DNA of 64,000 bases from Aeromonas piscicola (GTDB lineage: Bacteria; Pseudomonadota; Gammaproteobacteria; Enterobacterales; Aeromonadaceae), in NCBI RefSeq assembly GCF_000820005.1, contig NZ_CDBL01000077.1, positions 60,724 to 124,723 on the forward strand, in the 5' to 3' direction. The notes beneath the pieces are model-generated. The model was not told the DNA's origin. It made no database searches and saw nothing but the letters and a program-made list of their open reading frames with translations. Position numbers and translations under genes: made by a program. Numbering within the stretch: position 1 is the stretch's first letter; each line of letters begins with the position of its first letter. This document shows positions 36,427-46,295 of this stretch, in pieces.

Positions 36427-37302
36427 ATGTCACTTATCTTCAGCCAACTGCTCGATGGCGCCCTCCATGAGCAAGCTCCTTTTGAGCAGATCTGGTTTGC
36501 CCAGGATCAGGGGGTGCCGCCCAGTTTCAGCTATCAGGTCAACTTTCCCCGCCTCGAACTGGTGTTCAGCGGCGAATACCTCAACCAGGTCTGGGACAAG
36601 GAGCAGGGCTGCAAGGAGATAAGCGTACTGCCGGGACAGGCGATCTACATCCCGCCCAACGGTTGGAACAAGCCACTGTGGACCACGGACTGCTCGGTGC
36701 TGAGCCTGCTGTTTGGCAAGCGCCAGCTCGGTTTCAGCCTGGTGAGCAAGCGACGGGAAGACCCGGATTTTTTCGATGTGCAAAAGCACAGCATAATGGC
36801 GCGGGCCGGCCACGTGATCGAACACATACTGGCTGCGCTCAACGTGCTGACCGAGGATCCCGGCCGCTCCCCCACCGACAACCACCTGTTGCAGGCGCTG
36901 CTCACCAGTGCCCGCCAGCTGCTGGCGGAATCCGCTGCCGAGCGGCCAAGAGGGGCAGACCTGTTTCATGGCATCTGCATCTATATCCAGGAAAATTTTC
37001 ACCGCCCCATCACCCGCGACTCCATCGCCCACCGCTTCAACGTCTCGGCTAGCCACCTCTCCCACCTGTTTCGCGAGCAGGGCCACATGCGCCTGGCCGA
37101 TTACATCAGCTGGGTGCGGATCGACAGGGCCAAATTCATGCTGAAAAAATACCGCTTCCGCCTTGAAGAGGTGGCGAGCCGCTGTGGTTACGGCGATGTG
37201 AACTATTTTTGCCGGGTGTTCAAGCAAAAGACCGGGCTGACCCCCTCACAGTATCGCTCTCTGAGTCAGCCGCAGGGGCAGGGAGATAGGCTGGTGGTAT
37301 GA
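36427..37302 (+). CDS. AraC-family transcriptional regulator
   Basis: This is a 291-residue regulator. An N-terminal cupin-like sensing half (about 1-150, including SVLPGQAIYIPPNGWNKPLW) is followed by a C-terminal AraC DNA-binding domain (about 185-285) with two helix-turn-helices: ITRDSIAHRFNVSASHLSHL and LEEVASRCGYGDVNYFCRVF, then KTGLTPSQYR. The ATG at 36427 has AGGA just upstream and starts the homology. It is divergent from manA with 132 bases between, so manA or the nearby permease is a natural target, but that is inference. Confidence 0.88.
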   Translation: MSLIFSQLLDGALHEQAPFEQIWFAQDQGVPPSFSYQVNFPRLELVFSGEYLNQVWDKEQGCKEISVLPGQAIYIPPNGWNKPLWTTDCSVLSLLFGKRQLGFSLVSKRREDPDFFDVQKHSIMARAGHVIEHILAALNVLTEDPGRSPTDNHLLQALLTSARQLLAESAAERPRGADLFHGICIYIQENFHRPITRDSIAHRFNVSASHLSHLFREQGHMRLADYISWVRIDRAKFMLKKYRFRLEEVASRCGYGDVNYFCRVFKQKTGLTPSQYRSLSQPQGQGDRLVV

Positions 37303-37503
37303 GTCATGCCGCCGTCTGGGCCAGAGTACAGCAGGGCTGGCTGGCGCCGAATGTATGCAGGGGCGAGCGAGCCGGCCGCATTGTGATCCAGTACTCGACT
37401 ATGGTCTGACATGCGTGCTCGCCATTTGATTATGAAAACGAATGGGCTAAGATGGCCGCGCGCAACTTACAGATTGATAACAAACGGAAGTTAGGAGATG
37501 CCG

Positions 37504-38757
<1,254 letters not shown>

Positions 38758-38777
38758 GCGGTAAGACTGAAATGCAA

Positions 38778-38807
38778 AACCGGCGCCATGAGCGCCGGTT
38801 TTTTTAT
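38778..38807 (+). terminator. Terminator after icd
   Basis: AACCGGCGC and GCGCCGGTT pair around CATGA, followed by seven more T residues, 20 bases after the icd stop. Confidence 0.92.
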
Positions 38808-38826
38808 GGATGAAGAGCCAAGGGAT

Positions 38827-39003
38827 TTATTGCGCCTGCTCTACGTGTTGCTGATAGCGCTGCTGCCATTTGCTGCTTTCGGCTTCATCGCCCTGCGTCT
38901 GCCAGAACTCGCAGATGGAGTTGGCGAGCTCGGATGCCATGGCGTGATCTCCATCGCGGCGACTCATCAGATATTGTCCCAGCCAGCTTTGATATTGTTT
39001 CAT
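38827..39003 (-). CDS. Small hypothetical protein (58 residues)
   Basis: This short minus-strand gene begins MKQYQSWLGQYLMSRRDGDH and ends VEQAQ. It is rich in Gln, Trp, Ser and Glu, and likely helical. An AAGGAG lies eight bases before the ATG at 39003, and the frame ends 20 bases from the icd terminator, which can serve both strands. A plus-strand frame covering the same DNA is hydrophobic but has no ribosome site and begins inside the icd terminator. I do not recognise a family. Confidence 0.65.
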   Translation of the reverse strand: MKQYQSWLGQYLMSRRDGDHAMASELANSICEFWQTQGDEAESSKWQQRYQQHVEQAQ

Positions 39004-39301
39004 TGCCCGATCTCCTTATCTAAGGTGCCCTTGTTGTTACTCGTCTGGCAAAACAGCCTCTCGACTGTGGCCAGACCTGACTCAACCAGGTCACTGTTTT
39101 TCTGCGCTCCTCTGTTCGTTGTTATCACCGGATTGGGTAGCGATCTCGCGGGATAACGGTGTGAACGGGGCGCAGATGTCAAAAAACGGACCCTATCCTA
39201 TCACAAAATAACCAACTTGGGGGGATTGGCAGCCGAAGGAGGAGACGTGACGTGCTCACACTCAGGGCAAAGGGTGTGCCATCTTGCTGATCCATGAAGA
39301 G
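39004..39301. other. 298-base intergenic stretch between the small gene and dsdA
   Basis: Apart from the dsdA terminator beginning at 39302, I see no gene or clear regulatory element here. A weak inverted repeat (ACCTG/CAGGT) lies near 39083-39100. Confidence 0.4.
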
Positions 39302-39328
39302 AAAAACCCGCCAGGGTGGCGGGTTTTT
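39302..39328 (-). terminator. Terminator after dsdA
   Basis: AAAAACCCGCC and GGCGGGTTTTT pair around AGGGT, giving T-runs on both strands. It starts 15 bases after the dsdA stop. Confidence 0.88.
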
Positions 39329-39342
39329 CGGGTGAAAAAAGA

Positions 39343-40674
39343 TCAAATTTTGGCGGTGGCCAGGTATTTTTCCATCTCCTCGGCGGGCACCATGCCGCCG
39401 CCGGTAGCCCATACCAGATGGGTGGCTCGGGCCAGGGTAGCGGCATCGAAGCCGCGCTCCGCCTGCCACTCGCGATCGGCCGCGACGCGCCACGGGCCCG
39501 GCATGCCGGCCAGCGCCGAGGGTTCGAGTTTGATCTGCTCATCCCGCGCCAGCAGCCCCAGCAGGTCATACATCTCCTGATCGCTCAGGGTATAGAAACC
39601 ATCAAGCAGCCGCTCCATGGCGCGGCCGACGAAGCCGGAGGCGCGCCCCACCGCCAGGCCGTCGGCGGCGGTGAGGTTGTCGATACCCAGATCCTGCACC
39701 GCGATGTTATCGTGCAGACCGGTGTGTACCCCCAGCAGCATGCAGGGGGAGTGGGTCGGCTCGGCAAACAGGCAGTGTACGTGGTCACCGAACGCGAGCT
39801 TGAGACCAAAGGCCACGCCGCCGGGGCCACCGCCCACACCGCAAGGCAGATAGACGAACAGCGGATGCTCGGCATCCACCTTGATGCCCATATCATCGAA
39901 CTGCTTTTTCACCCGCTCGCCCGCTACCGAGTAGCCGAGGAACAGGGTGCGGGAGTTCTCGTCGTCGATAAAGAAGCAGTTGGGATCGCGCTCGGCCTCC
40001 TTGCGACCCTGCTCCACCGCCACCCCGTAATCCTCGGCATACTCCACCACTATGACGCCGTGCTCGCGCAGCTTGCGCTTCTTCCACTCCCGCGCATCGG
40101 CGGACATGTGCACTGTGACGGTAAAGCCGAGCTTGGCGCTCATGATGCCGATGGACATGCCGAGGTTGCCGGTGGAGCCCACGGCAATGCTGTACTGGCT
40201 GAAGAACTGGCGAAACTCTTCGCTGAACAGCTTGCGATAGTCATCTTCTTCGCACAGCAACCCGGCCTTGATCGCCAGCCGTTCGGCGTGGGTCAGCACC
40301 TCGTAGATGCCGCCGCGTGCCTTGATGGAGCCGGAGATGGGCAGGTGACTGTCTTTTTTCAGCAGCAGCTTGCCGGTGACCTCGACACCGTAACGCGTAT
40401 TGAGCGTTGCCTGCATGGCCGGGATGACGGCGATCTCGGACTCCAGAATGCCCTTGCTGGCGCGGGTCTCGGGGAAGGCTTCGCACATGTAGGGAGCGAA
40501 GCGGGCAAGCCGGGCTGAGGCATCCGCCACATCGCTGCCATCCAGCCCCACATGGGGAAGGCCAACCGCCAGCGTGCTGGCCTTGGGGTTGAACCAGGTC
40601 ACTGGCTCGAGTGCGATCAGGGATTGCACCAGCGGGAATTGGGTAATGAGTTGTTGGACGTCGATGTTTTTCAT
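39343..40674 (-). CDS. dsdA: D-serine ammonia-lyase
   Basis: DsdA is a fold-type II PLP enzyme that deaminates D-serine to pyruvate and ammonia, both detoxifying and feeding on it. The 443-residue protein carries the PLP lysine in [13 protein letters not shown], the cofactor-phosphate loop region [15 protein letters not shown], and [20 protein letters not shown]. The ATG at 40674 begins the homology ([16 protein letters not shown]); no strong ribosome site is visible. It is 17 bases downstream of dsdX and co-transcribed with it, opposite to dsdC. Confidence 0.95.
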   Translation of the reverse strand: MKNIDVQQLITQFPLVQSLIALEPVTWFNPKASTLAVGLPHVGLDGSDVADASARLARFAPYMCEAFPETRASKGILESEIAVIPAMQATLNTRYGVEVTGKLLLKKDSHLPISGSIKARGGIYEVLTHAERLAIKAGLLCEEDDYRKLFSEEFRQFFSQYSIAVGSTGNLGMSIGIMSAKLGFTVTVHMSADAREWKKRKLREHGVIVVEYAEDYGVAVEQGRKEAERDPNCFFIDDENSRTLFLGYSVAGERVKKQFDDMGIKVDAEHPLFVYLPCGVGGGPGGVAFGLKLAFGDHVHCLFAEPTHSPCMLLGVHTGLHDNIAVQDLGIDNLTAADGLAVGRASGFVGRAMERLLDGFYTLSDQEMYDLLGLLARDEQIKLEPSALAGMPGPWRVAADREWQAERGFDAATLARATHLVWATGGGMVPAEEMEKYLATAKI

Positions 40675-40691
40675 GGGATGTCTCGGTCTTG

Positions 40692-42029
40692 TTACACGAT
40701 ATAGGAGAGCAGGAAGGTACCGGCCAGCGCCATCAGGGAGGCGACAAAGGTGGCGGTAGTGTAGTACTTGAGCGTTTCGTTCAGGGTGGCGCCGCAATAC
40801 TGCTTGACCAGCCAGAACAGGGAGTCAGTCACCATGGTGCAGCCGATGGCGCCGGAGCCGATGGCCAGCGTCATGATCTCGGGGCTTATCTCGGGGTAGT
40901 GCACCATGATGGGGGAGACGATGGCGGTGGCCCCCATCATGGCGACGGTGGCCGAGCCCACGGCTGCGTGCAGCACTATGGCCACCACCCAGGCCAGCAG
41001 GATAGGGTGCATGGCCAGCTGGGAGAGGATGGTCGCCAGGCTGTCTCCCAGTCCGCTCGCCTTGAGCACGCCGTTGAAGGCGCCACCTGCCCCTATGATG
41101 AGCAGGATATTGGCGATGGAGGAGAAGCACTGCTCGGTCTGGTTCAGCAGCCCTTCCATCTTCATGTGCTGACGGATCCCCAGCACGTAGTAGGCTGTGA
41201 AGGCGGCGATGAACATGGCGGTGATGGGGTTGCCGATAAACTCCAGCAGGGTATAGAGGCTGCTTGCGTGATCCATGTTGAGCTCGGCCACCGTCTTGGC
41301 CAGCATCAGCAGTATGGGCAGCAGCACGGTGAAGAGGGAGGCACTTAAGGTCGGGAGGCTTGCCTCGTCGCGCGCCTCTATATTCGCAAAGGCGGCGGGC
41401 ACCTCCTTGAACGGCACCCGTTTACCGAGCAGCTTCAGAAACAGCGGGCCGCCCACCAGGGAGGCAAACAGCCCGACCGCGAGACCGTAGACGATGACGG
41501 AACCTATGTCGGCCCCCAGCTGATTGGTGACGTAGAGCGCGGCCGGGTGGGGCGGCACTATGCAGTGCACGGCCATCAGGGCGGTGCAGAGCGGGATGGC
41601 CAGCGTCAGCAGCGAGGTCCTGGTCTTGCGGGCGATGGAGAAGGCAAGGGGAATGAGCAGCACGACTCCCACTTCGACAAACAACGTGATGCCGCACACC
41701 AGACCGACCAGTACCATGATGACCTGAGGCGAGAGCCAGCGGCACTTCTGCAGGGCGAGACCTATGCGCTCCGCCGCCCCCGATACCTCCATCATCTTGC
41801 CGAGTATGGTGCCAAGTCCGATGACGGCGGCGAGAAAGCCCAGGGTGCCGCCTATACCCTCTTCCATGGCGTTGACCATCTTGACCGGGTTCATCCCCAT
41901 CATGGTGCCGACATAGAAGCTCGCCAGCAGCAAAGCCAGGAAAGGATGCACCTTGCCCTTCACTATGGTGAAGACAATCAGAATGATGCTAGTCAGCAAG
42001 GTACCGACGACCCACACTTCAGAATTCAT
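40692..42029 (-). CDS. dsdX: D-serine permease DsdX (GntP family)
   Basis: This is a 445-residue inner-membrane proton symporter of the gluconate-permease family with about 12-14 hydrophobic helices (for example [20 protein letters not shown] at the start and [20 protein letters not shown]). The [18 protein letters not shown] loop is typical of GntP proteins. Assignment to D-serine rests on its place between dsdC and dsdA. The ATG at 42029 is 225 bases from the divergent dsdC ATG, and the shared region should hold DsdC and CRP sites. Confidence 0.92.
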   Translation of the reverse strand: MNSEVWVVGTLLTSIILIVFTIVKGKVHPFLALLLASFYVGTMMGMNPVKMVNAMEEGIGGTLGFLAAVIGLGTILGKMMEVSGAAERIGLALQKCRWLSPQVIMVLVGLVCGITLFVEVGVVLLIPLAFSIARKTRTSLLTLAIPLCTALMAVHCIVPPHPAALYVTNQLGADIGSVIVYGLAVGLFASLVGGPLFLKLLGKRVPFKEVPAAFANIEARDEASLPTLSASLFTVLLPILLMLAKTVAELNMDHASSLYTLLEFIGNPITAMFIAAFTAYYVLGIRQHMKMEGLLNQTEQCFSSIANILLIIGAGGAFNGVLKASGLGDSLATILSQLAMHPILLAWVVAIVLHAAVGSATVAMMGATAIVSPIMVHYPEISPEIMTLAIGSGAIGCTMVTDSLFWLVKQYCGATLNETLKYYTTATFVASLMALAGTFLLSYIV

Positions 42030-42254
42030 ACTGCGCCTCTATGTGTCATGAGTGATGATTAGGCGCCTATTGAATGAAAATGACGGGCGGCTGACAAATG
42101 ATGAAAATGGCGTCTTGAGTGAGCCAGGTTGATGCAAAGATGCCACATTCATCACATTTATCTTCTTTGATGAAATTTGAGTTGTTTGGCTGCATCCAAA
42201 GGCGGGGTTTCTGGCTATCATCTGTGCGTTTTTTGGGGCGAAGAGGCGTGCCAG

Positions 42255-43199
42255 ATGTATACCGAAGACAACTACGTATCGAGAAACAAACTGCTAAACG
42301 GTTATCAGCTCTCCAAGCTGCATACCTTCGAGGCGGCGGCCCGTCACAGCTCGTTTGCCCTGGCGGCGGATGAGCTGGCGCTCAGCCCGAGTGCGGTGAG
42401 CCACAGGATCAGTGCGCTGGAAGAGGAGCTCGGTTTCAAGCTGTTCCAGCGCTTTCATCGCAAGGTGATGCTGACCGCAGAGGGGCAAAGAGTCTTCTGG
42501 GCGCTCAAGTCATCGCTGGAGTTCATCAATCAGGAGATCCTGGAGATCAAGCATCAGGAACTGTCCGGTTCCCTGACCGTCTACTCCCGCCCCTCCATCG
42601 CCCAGTGCTGGCTGGTGCCCAGACTCGCGGATTTTTCTCGCCTGCATCCCCAGATCGATCTCAACGTCATGACAGGTAACGAGAACATCAATCTGCACGG
42701 CTATGGCATAGACCTGACGATCTATTTCGATGACAAACTCCCTGAGCGGCTCGCCATCCACCCGCTGATGGATGAGTACATGGTGCCGGTCTGCAGCCCC
42801 GAATATGCCGAGCAGCATGGGCTGCTGGACAATCCTGACCACTTGCCTCGCTGTCGCCTGCTGCACGACAGGCAGGCCTGGGGCTATGACTCGGACAGCG
42901 ACGAGTGGAGCAGTTGGGCTCGCCAGTGCGGCATCTCCCTAGAAGCCTGTCAGTCGAACATGGGGTTCGATCGCTCCGATCTCGCCATTATCGCCGCCAT
43001 GAACCATGCCGGGGTCGCCATGGGACGCAAGAACCTGGTGAGCAAGCGGCTGGCCAGACATGAACTGGTTGCCCCTTTCCCTGGCATGGAGGTGCGCTGC
43101 GCGCAGCGTTACTACATAGCGACCTTGCCCAACCGTCAGTGTCCCAAGATCCAGGCCTTTATCGACTGGGTCTGCGCCCAGGCACAGGAGACACAATAA
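42255..43199 (+). CDS. dsdC: LysR-type activator of D-serine catabolism
   Basis: DsdC activates dsdXA when D-serine is present. The 314-residue protein is strikingly similar to E. coli DsdC: LSKLHTFEAAARHSSFALAA and DELALSPSAVSHRISALEEE in the winged helix, SGSLTVYSRPSIAQCWLVP, LLHDRQAW and GFDRSDLAIIAAMNHAGVAM in the ligand domain. I chose the ATG at 42255 (MYTEDNYVSRNKLL), which has GAGG eight bases upstream; a longer frame back to 42177 has no support. It is divergent from dsdXA, the conserved arrangement. Confidence 0.94.
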   Translation: MYTEDNYVSRNKLLNGYQLSKLHTFEAAARHSSFALAADELALSPSAVSHRISALEEELGFKLFQRFHRKVMLTAEGQRVFWALKSSLEFINQEILEIKHQELSGSLTVYSRPSIAQCWLVPRLADFSRLHPQIDLNVMTGNENINLHGYGIDLTIYFDDKLPERLAIHPLMDEYMVPVCSPEYAEQHGLLDNPDHLPRCRLLHDRQAWGYDSDSDEWSSWARQCGISLEACQSNMGFDRSDLAIIAAMNHAGVAMGRKNLVSKRLARHELVAPFPGMEVRCAQRYYIATLPNRQCPKIQAFIDWVCAQAQETQ

Positions 43200-43393
43200 G
43201 CGGCAGGGTCAAGCGCCGTTCTATTCCTCGTCTGGCGTGCAGGATGGAGGGCGAATACCCGGCAAAAAGCGGTGTAGATGGCAGTAGAGGAACCGGAGAT
43301 CTCGGGGGAATTTGTCTAACATCTCAGCGAGTTAGCAGAATGAACTGTCAGTAACGGCTCAATCGTTCGATACGGGGTGGAAACAGGATGCAA
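43200..43393. other. Intergenic region between dsdC and the ssrA terminator
   Basis: I see no gene here. This is the last stretch of unambiguous chromosomal backbone before the integrated element. Confidence 0.4.
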
Positions 43394-43427
43394 ATAAAAA
43401 GGGCCACTTCTTGCGAAGTGGCCCTTT
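43394..43427 (-). terminator. ssrA terminator left at the island junction
   Basis: GGGCCACTTC and GAAGTGGCCC pair around TTGC (43401-43424) with TTTTTATT on the minus strand. It follows the ssrA 3' sequence and marks the original chromosomal side of the attachment site. Confidence 0.85.
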
Positions 43428-43436
43428 CCAAACGTT

Positions 43437-43476
43437 TGGTGGAGCTGGGGGGATTTGAACCCCCGTCCAAAGAAGC
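43437..43476 (-). ncRNA. ssrA: 3' fragment of ssrA (tmRNA), element attachment site
   Basis: On the minus strand the sequence runs from the T-arm of tmRNA (GGACGGGGGTTCAAATC) through CCCCCCAGCTCCACCA, the hallmark tmRNA 3' end with encoded CCA. Only about 40 bases are present; the integrase stop lies at 43509, so the body of tmRNA is missing here. This is the direct-repeat half of an attachment site. The intact gene should lie at the other end of the element, which is to the right and not in this window. Confidence 0.88.
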
Positions 43477-43508
43477 TTTACCATTTGAATTGTAAGGATT
43501 TTTTCACT

Positions 43509-44678
43509 TCACTTCTGAATTTGGATCGGGATTGGCGCTTTTGCTGTCTGGCCATCGTACTCGGAAAGGTAGGATCCATAGTGCCGAAATAGCATTTCCG
43601 GCCCCTTGTGCCCCATCTGGCCGGCTAGCCAAAACAGGTTGCATCCACGGCTGATGTTGGCCGTCGCGTAGGTGTGCCTAGTCTGGTAGAGGTGGCGATA
43701 GCGAACACCGGATCGCCGGAGTGTGTAGAGCCATGCTTTCTTCCTGATCGGCTCGGCCCCGGGCCATGGCTTGCCCAGCTTTGGATCTTCAAAAACGAGC
43801 TCTGAACGCATGAAGGTGAAACGCTTCTGGCTGTTCAGTGCGGCAATAGCCTCCTTGGTCAGCTCGAGTATGCGGGTGCCGGCTCTTGTCTTGGTGCTTT
43901 TTGTGATGCCGACAACCGTGGCACTGGAAACTGCGACCGTGTTATCGATCCAGTCTATCGATGACCAGCGCAGGGCGCAGATCTCGGATGGCCGCATCCC
44001 TGTGGCAAAAGCAAAGGCGAACAGGCTAGCCCACTGTTCGTTGATGTTCATGGCTGTGTCCAAGATCGCCTCCACCTCTGCCGGGGTGAACGGGTCTACG
44101 TCCTTAACTACCCGTTCAGAAGCTGAATCCACGTCCAAATATCTGGAGACCTTGACCAGTGATACCGGGTTCGCCTGCAATAGCCCATCCGTCACGGCTT
44201 CATCTATGGAGCTGCGCAAGAATGACAGACGGTTGCGCGCTGTCTTGGCTGAGGTGTCACTTCTGATCAGCCAGTTTTTCACCAGGGCGGGAGTGAGGTC
44301 GGAGACAGTCACCTGGTGTAAATCCGTCAGAGCTGTGAAGCACTTGCGGTACCCGACCATAGTTGACGGGCTAAGCCCTCGGACTTCACAGCGACGGATG
44401 TACTCGTCCAGATAGTCAGCCACCTTTGCGGCTATGGATGCGCCACCGAAGATCCGCAGTTTTTTAGACTTCGGAAAGTAGTCGGCGTAGGCGAACTGGT
44501 CTCGCTCTATCTTGCCCTGGATCTCACCAAGCAGGCGCGAGGCATAGCGCACGTTGGCGGCGGAGTTTGGTAGGTTGGAAATGGGCTCGCGGCAGCGAAC
44601 CCCCTTGAAGGTAAAGGTGATATTGATGGTGCCGCCGCGCAGTGTTACGCCGCGTGGGAGCTGTTTTTCATTGCCCAC
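43509..44678 (-). CDS. Phage-type tyrosine recombinase (integrase)
   Basis: This is a 389-residue site-specific recombinase. An Arm-type DNA-binding head (MGNEKQLPRGVTLRGGTINI) and a SAM-like core-binding domain (about 85-185) precede the catalytic domain. Catalytic residues visible are Arg in FATGMRPSEICALRW, the HxxR-type YQTRHTYAT (His and Arg), His in GHKGPEMLFRHYGSYL and the nucleophile Tyr in RHYGSYL. It ends 33 bases from the ssrA fragment, so ssrA is its integration target. Next to it lies an excisionase-like gene. Confidence 0.94.
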   Translation of the reverse strand: MGNEKQLPRGVTLRGGTINITFTFKGVRCREPISNLPNSAANVRYASRLLGEIQGKIERDQFAYADYFPKSKKLRIFGGASIAAKVADYLDEYIRRCEVRGLSPSTMVGYRKCFTALTDLHQVTVSDLTPALVKNWLIRSDTSAKTARNRLSFLRSSIDEAVTDGLLQANPVSLVKVSRYLDVDSASERVVKDVDPFTPAEVEAILDTAMNINEQWASLFAFAFATGMRPSEICALRWSSIDWIDNTVAVSSATVVGITKSTKTRAGTRILELTKEAIAALNSQKRFTFMRSELVFEDPKLGKPWPGAEPIRKKAWLYTLRRSGVRYRHLYQTRHTYATANISRGCNLFWLAGQMGHKGPEMLFRHYGSYLSEYDGQTAKAPIPIQIQK

Positions 44679-44848
44679 TTAATTACCTCTGCGATGTTAA
44701 CCCAACGCTCCTTGGCCCCATCAACATTGACTATGTGGATCCCCAACTGCCAGATGCCTCGCTGGATGCGCTTGTTGATGGTGTCCCGGTCAGTGATCTC
44801 GATGGTGCTCAGGTAAGTGCTGAGCGGTATGGCGTCAGGCATTCTCAT
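44645..44848 (-). CDS. Excisionase-like small DNA-binding protein
   Basis: This is a 67-residue protein from the ATG at 44848 (MRMPDAIPLSTYLSTIEITD). A compact winged-helix pattern (DTINKRIQRGIWQLGIHIVN, then AKERWVNIAEVIKWAMKN) resembles phage Xis and pyocin-activator-like proteins that bend DNA at attachment sites. The stop lies within the start region of the integrase (4 codons or so of overlap), as usual for xis-int pairs. An ATG at 44902 would extend it and overlap the preceding gene by 68 bases; I prefer the shorter start with a 14-base overlap. Confidence 0.6.
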   Translation of the reverse strand: MRMPDAIPLSTYLSTIEITDRDTINKRIQRGIWQLGIHIVNVDGAKERWVNIAEVIKWAMKNSSHAA

Positions 44849-45272
44849 TATGATGAGCTGGCCCTGGATCTGGCTTTTGGTGGGGTCGGTCGTTGTTTCC
44901 ATGGTGGTTGGTCCTCGTCAATCTGGTGATTTCATCCCGGCCTGCTCGGTTGTAGAGGAAGCATTCGACCTGCTTCCTGCTGCTGACCGCCTGGTCAAGG
45001 CGGTATTCCCCGAACGCTGGGCGTTTGAGTTGGTGTCGGTTGGCCAGCCGGCCGATAGCTTGGGCGCTGACCCCCAGCTCTTTGCCGAGTTCGGTGGCGC
45101 TCCAGAGCTGGCCGGCAATCCGGGGCGCTTCGATAGGCAGATCGAAGTAAGCCAGGATACGGCCGATCTCGGCGAGTTTGGCCGATCGGGAAAGGGTGGG
45201 GGAGCGTACTGTGCTGACTAGGTCGCTGAGAAGTTGGTTGTCCTGGTCGATGATCAGTTGAAGTTGTTGCAT
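44835..45272 (-). CDS. Phage protein with a helix-turn-helix-like segment
   Basis: This is a 145-residue protein from the ATG at 45272, which has AGGAGG eight bases upstream. The N-terminal half is helical (MQQLQLIIDQDNQLLSDLV). The middle contains LWSATELGKELGVSAQAIGR, then LANRHQL, a plausible helix-turn-helix or antirepressor-type DNA-binding segment. The C-terminal tail is His/Asn/Pro-rich and disordered. It overlaps the excisionase-like gene by 14 bases. It is part of the leftward early operon. No specific role can be assigned. Confidence 0.6.
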   Translation of the reverse strand: MQQLQLIIDQDNQLLSDLVSTVRSPTLSRSAKLAEIGRILAYFDLPIEAPRIAGQLWSATELGKELGVSAQAIGRLANRHQLKRPAFGEYRLDQAVSSRKQVECFLYNRAGRDEITRLTRTNHHGNNDRPHQKPDPGPAHHNENA

Positions 45273-45428
45273 GGCGTGGCCCTCCTGTCCTTGAGGATGG
45301 GGCGCCAATTGGATTGAAGGAAGGGCCGCTAATAGTCCGAATATTCAGTGACAGCCTTGGCACTGTGCTCAAATGGTCAGATATGTGCAGCGCCAGGATA
45401 GCCAATGGGGTTTCTTGTAAAGTGTCAA

Positions 45429-45614
45429 TTAACCCCCTTTTTGGCTATGCCTGGCTTGCAGGTTGTGGAGCCTTTGCGCTGCCTTTTCAGCTTGATAGAG
45501 GTTACAGATTGCCCCGCCAGGCAGAACAAACTTACCGGATTGTTTGGGATGAGGCATGACGACACCTAACCCGGCTATTACTGCTCCAGGGTAGGGTGAT
45601 TCCATATCTTTCAT
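45429..45614 (-). CDS. Small phage protein (61 residues)
   Basis: This is a short leftward gene between the methylase gene and the helix-turn-helix gene, opening MKDMESPYPGAVIAGLGVVM. A Gly/Pro-rich N-terminal half (KQSGKFVLPGGAICNLYQAE) is followed by a basic helix ending in SQKGG. There is no catalytic motif. Operon position and protein-like composition support it. A methionine at residue 4 is an alternative start. I do not recognise a family. Confidence 0.5.
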   Translation of the reverse strand: MKDMESPYPGAVIAGLGVVMPHPKQSGKFVLPGGAICNLYQAEKAAQRLHNLQARHSQKGG

Positions 45615-45673
45615 GGGAGACCTCGGACTTATCCACCGTTTCTGTGTGGCCAGCGGTGGATGATTTGGGGGTA

Positions 45674-46252
45674 TCAGGCTGCAGCACTGATGGGCTCTGC
45701 TCCGGCAAGCAGTAGGGTTAGCTTACTGACATCCCGGATCCGACACTCACCACACCAGCCCGGGGCAAACACGAGAAGCATGGAGCCTTTGGGGTTTCCC
45801 TTCATCTCCTCTCCGGTGGTCTTATTGATGAAACTCACCCGGCCATTACGCCATTTTCCTCGTTCGTCGTAGTAGCCGGTGATGTGGCGCACCTCGCTGG
45901 CCAGCTCGCGGGGATACCATTCTGTGCTGGTGTCCTGCGGCACCAGTATGACGGTACCAATACCGCGCCCTTGCTGCTCAATGGCTTTCTTTACCCAGGG
46001 CCCTATATCTGAATATGGAGGATTGAGCCAAGCCCAGGGTGATCGTACTGAGGGACTGATAAAGTCCTCCCAGTCCACTTGCAGGGCGTCGATGCTGGGC
46101 GTCAGGTACTTCTGGCACAATGCTGTCTCGGGCAGGGCTGCTGCATCGAGGGAGAAATGGAACTCCCGATCGAGCGCTCTGAATAGGTAGAGCGGGGTTT
46201 GTGTCATATCCCGGGTGTTTGCCTGGGTGGTCGTGCCGCGATAGTCAGCCAT
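45674..46252 (-). CDS. Phage N6-adenine DNA methyltransferase (Dam-type)
   Basis: This is a 192-residue protein of the short phage Dam family. The methyl-transfer motif NPPYS (in WAWLNPPYSDIGPWV, about 76-90) is intact, and the N-terminal half has the DREFHFSLDAAALPETALCQ segment that typically starts the fold. The C-terminal half includes NGRVSFINKTTGEEMKGNPK, then GSMLLVF, matching the family's end region. It probably methylates adenines in phage DNA to evade host restriction or to time replication. It lies in the leftward early operon. Confidence 0.88.
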   Translation of the reverse strand: MADYRGTTTQANTRDMTQTPLYLFRALDREFHFSLDAAALPETALCQKYLTPSIDALQVDWEDFISPSVRSPWAWLNPPYSDIGPWVKKAIEQQGRGIGTVILVPQDTSTEWYPRELASEVRHITGYYDERGKWRNGRVSFINKTTGEEMKGNPKGSMLLVFAPGWCGECRIRDVSKLTLLLAGAEPISAAA

Positions 46253-46295
46253 TAAATTGGCTCCTTTGTTATCAAGAATGGCCCCGATCTGGTGA

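Noticed and set aside
38788..39156. A 122-codon hydrophobic plus-strand frame after icd
   Set aside because: It starts inside the icd terminator. The minus-strand 58-residue frame on the same DNA has a strong ribosome site.
43437..43476. A tRNA gene
   Set aside because: The CCA end and T-arm look tRNA-like, but the acceptor sequence is that of tmRNA and no anticodon arm precedes it. It is an ssrA 3' fragment.
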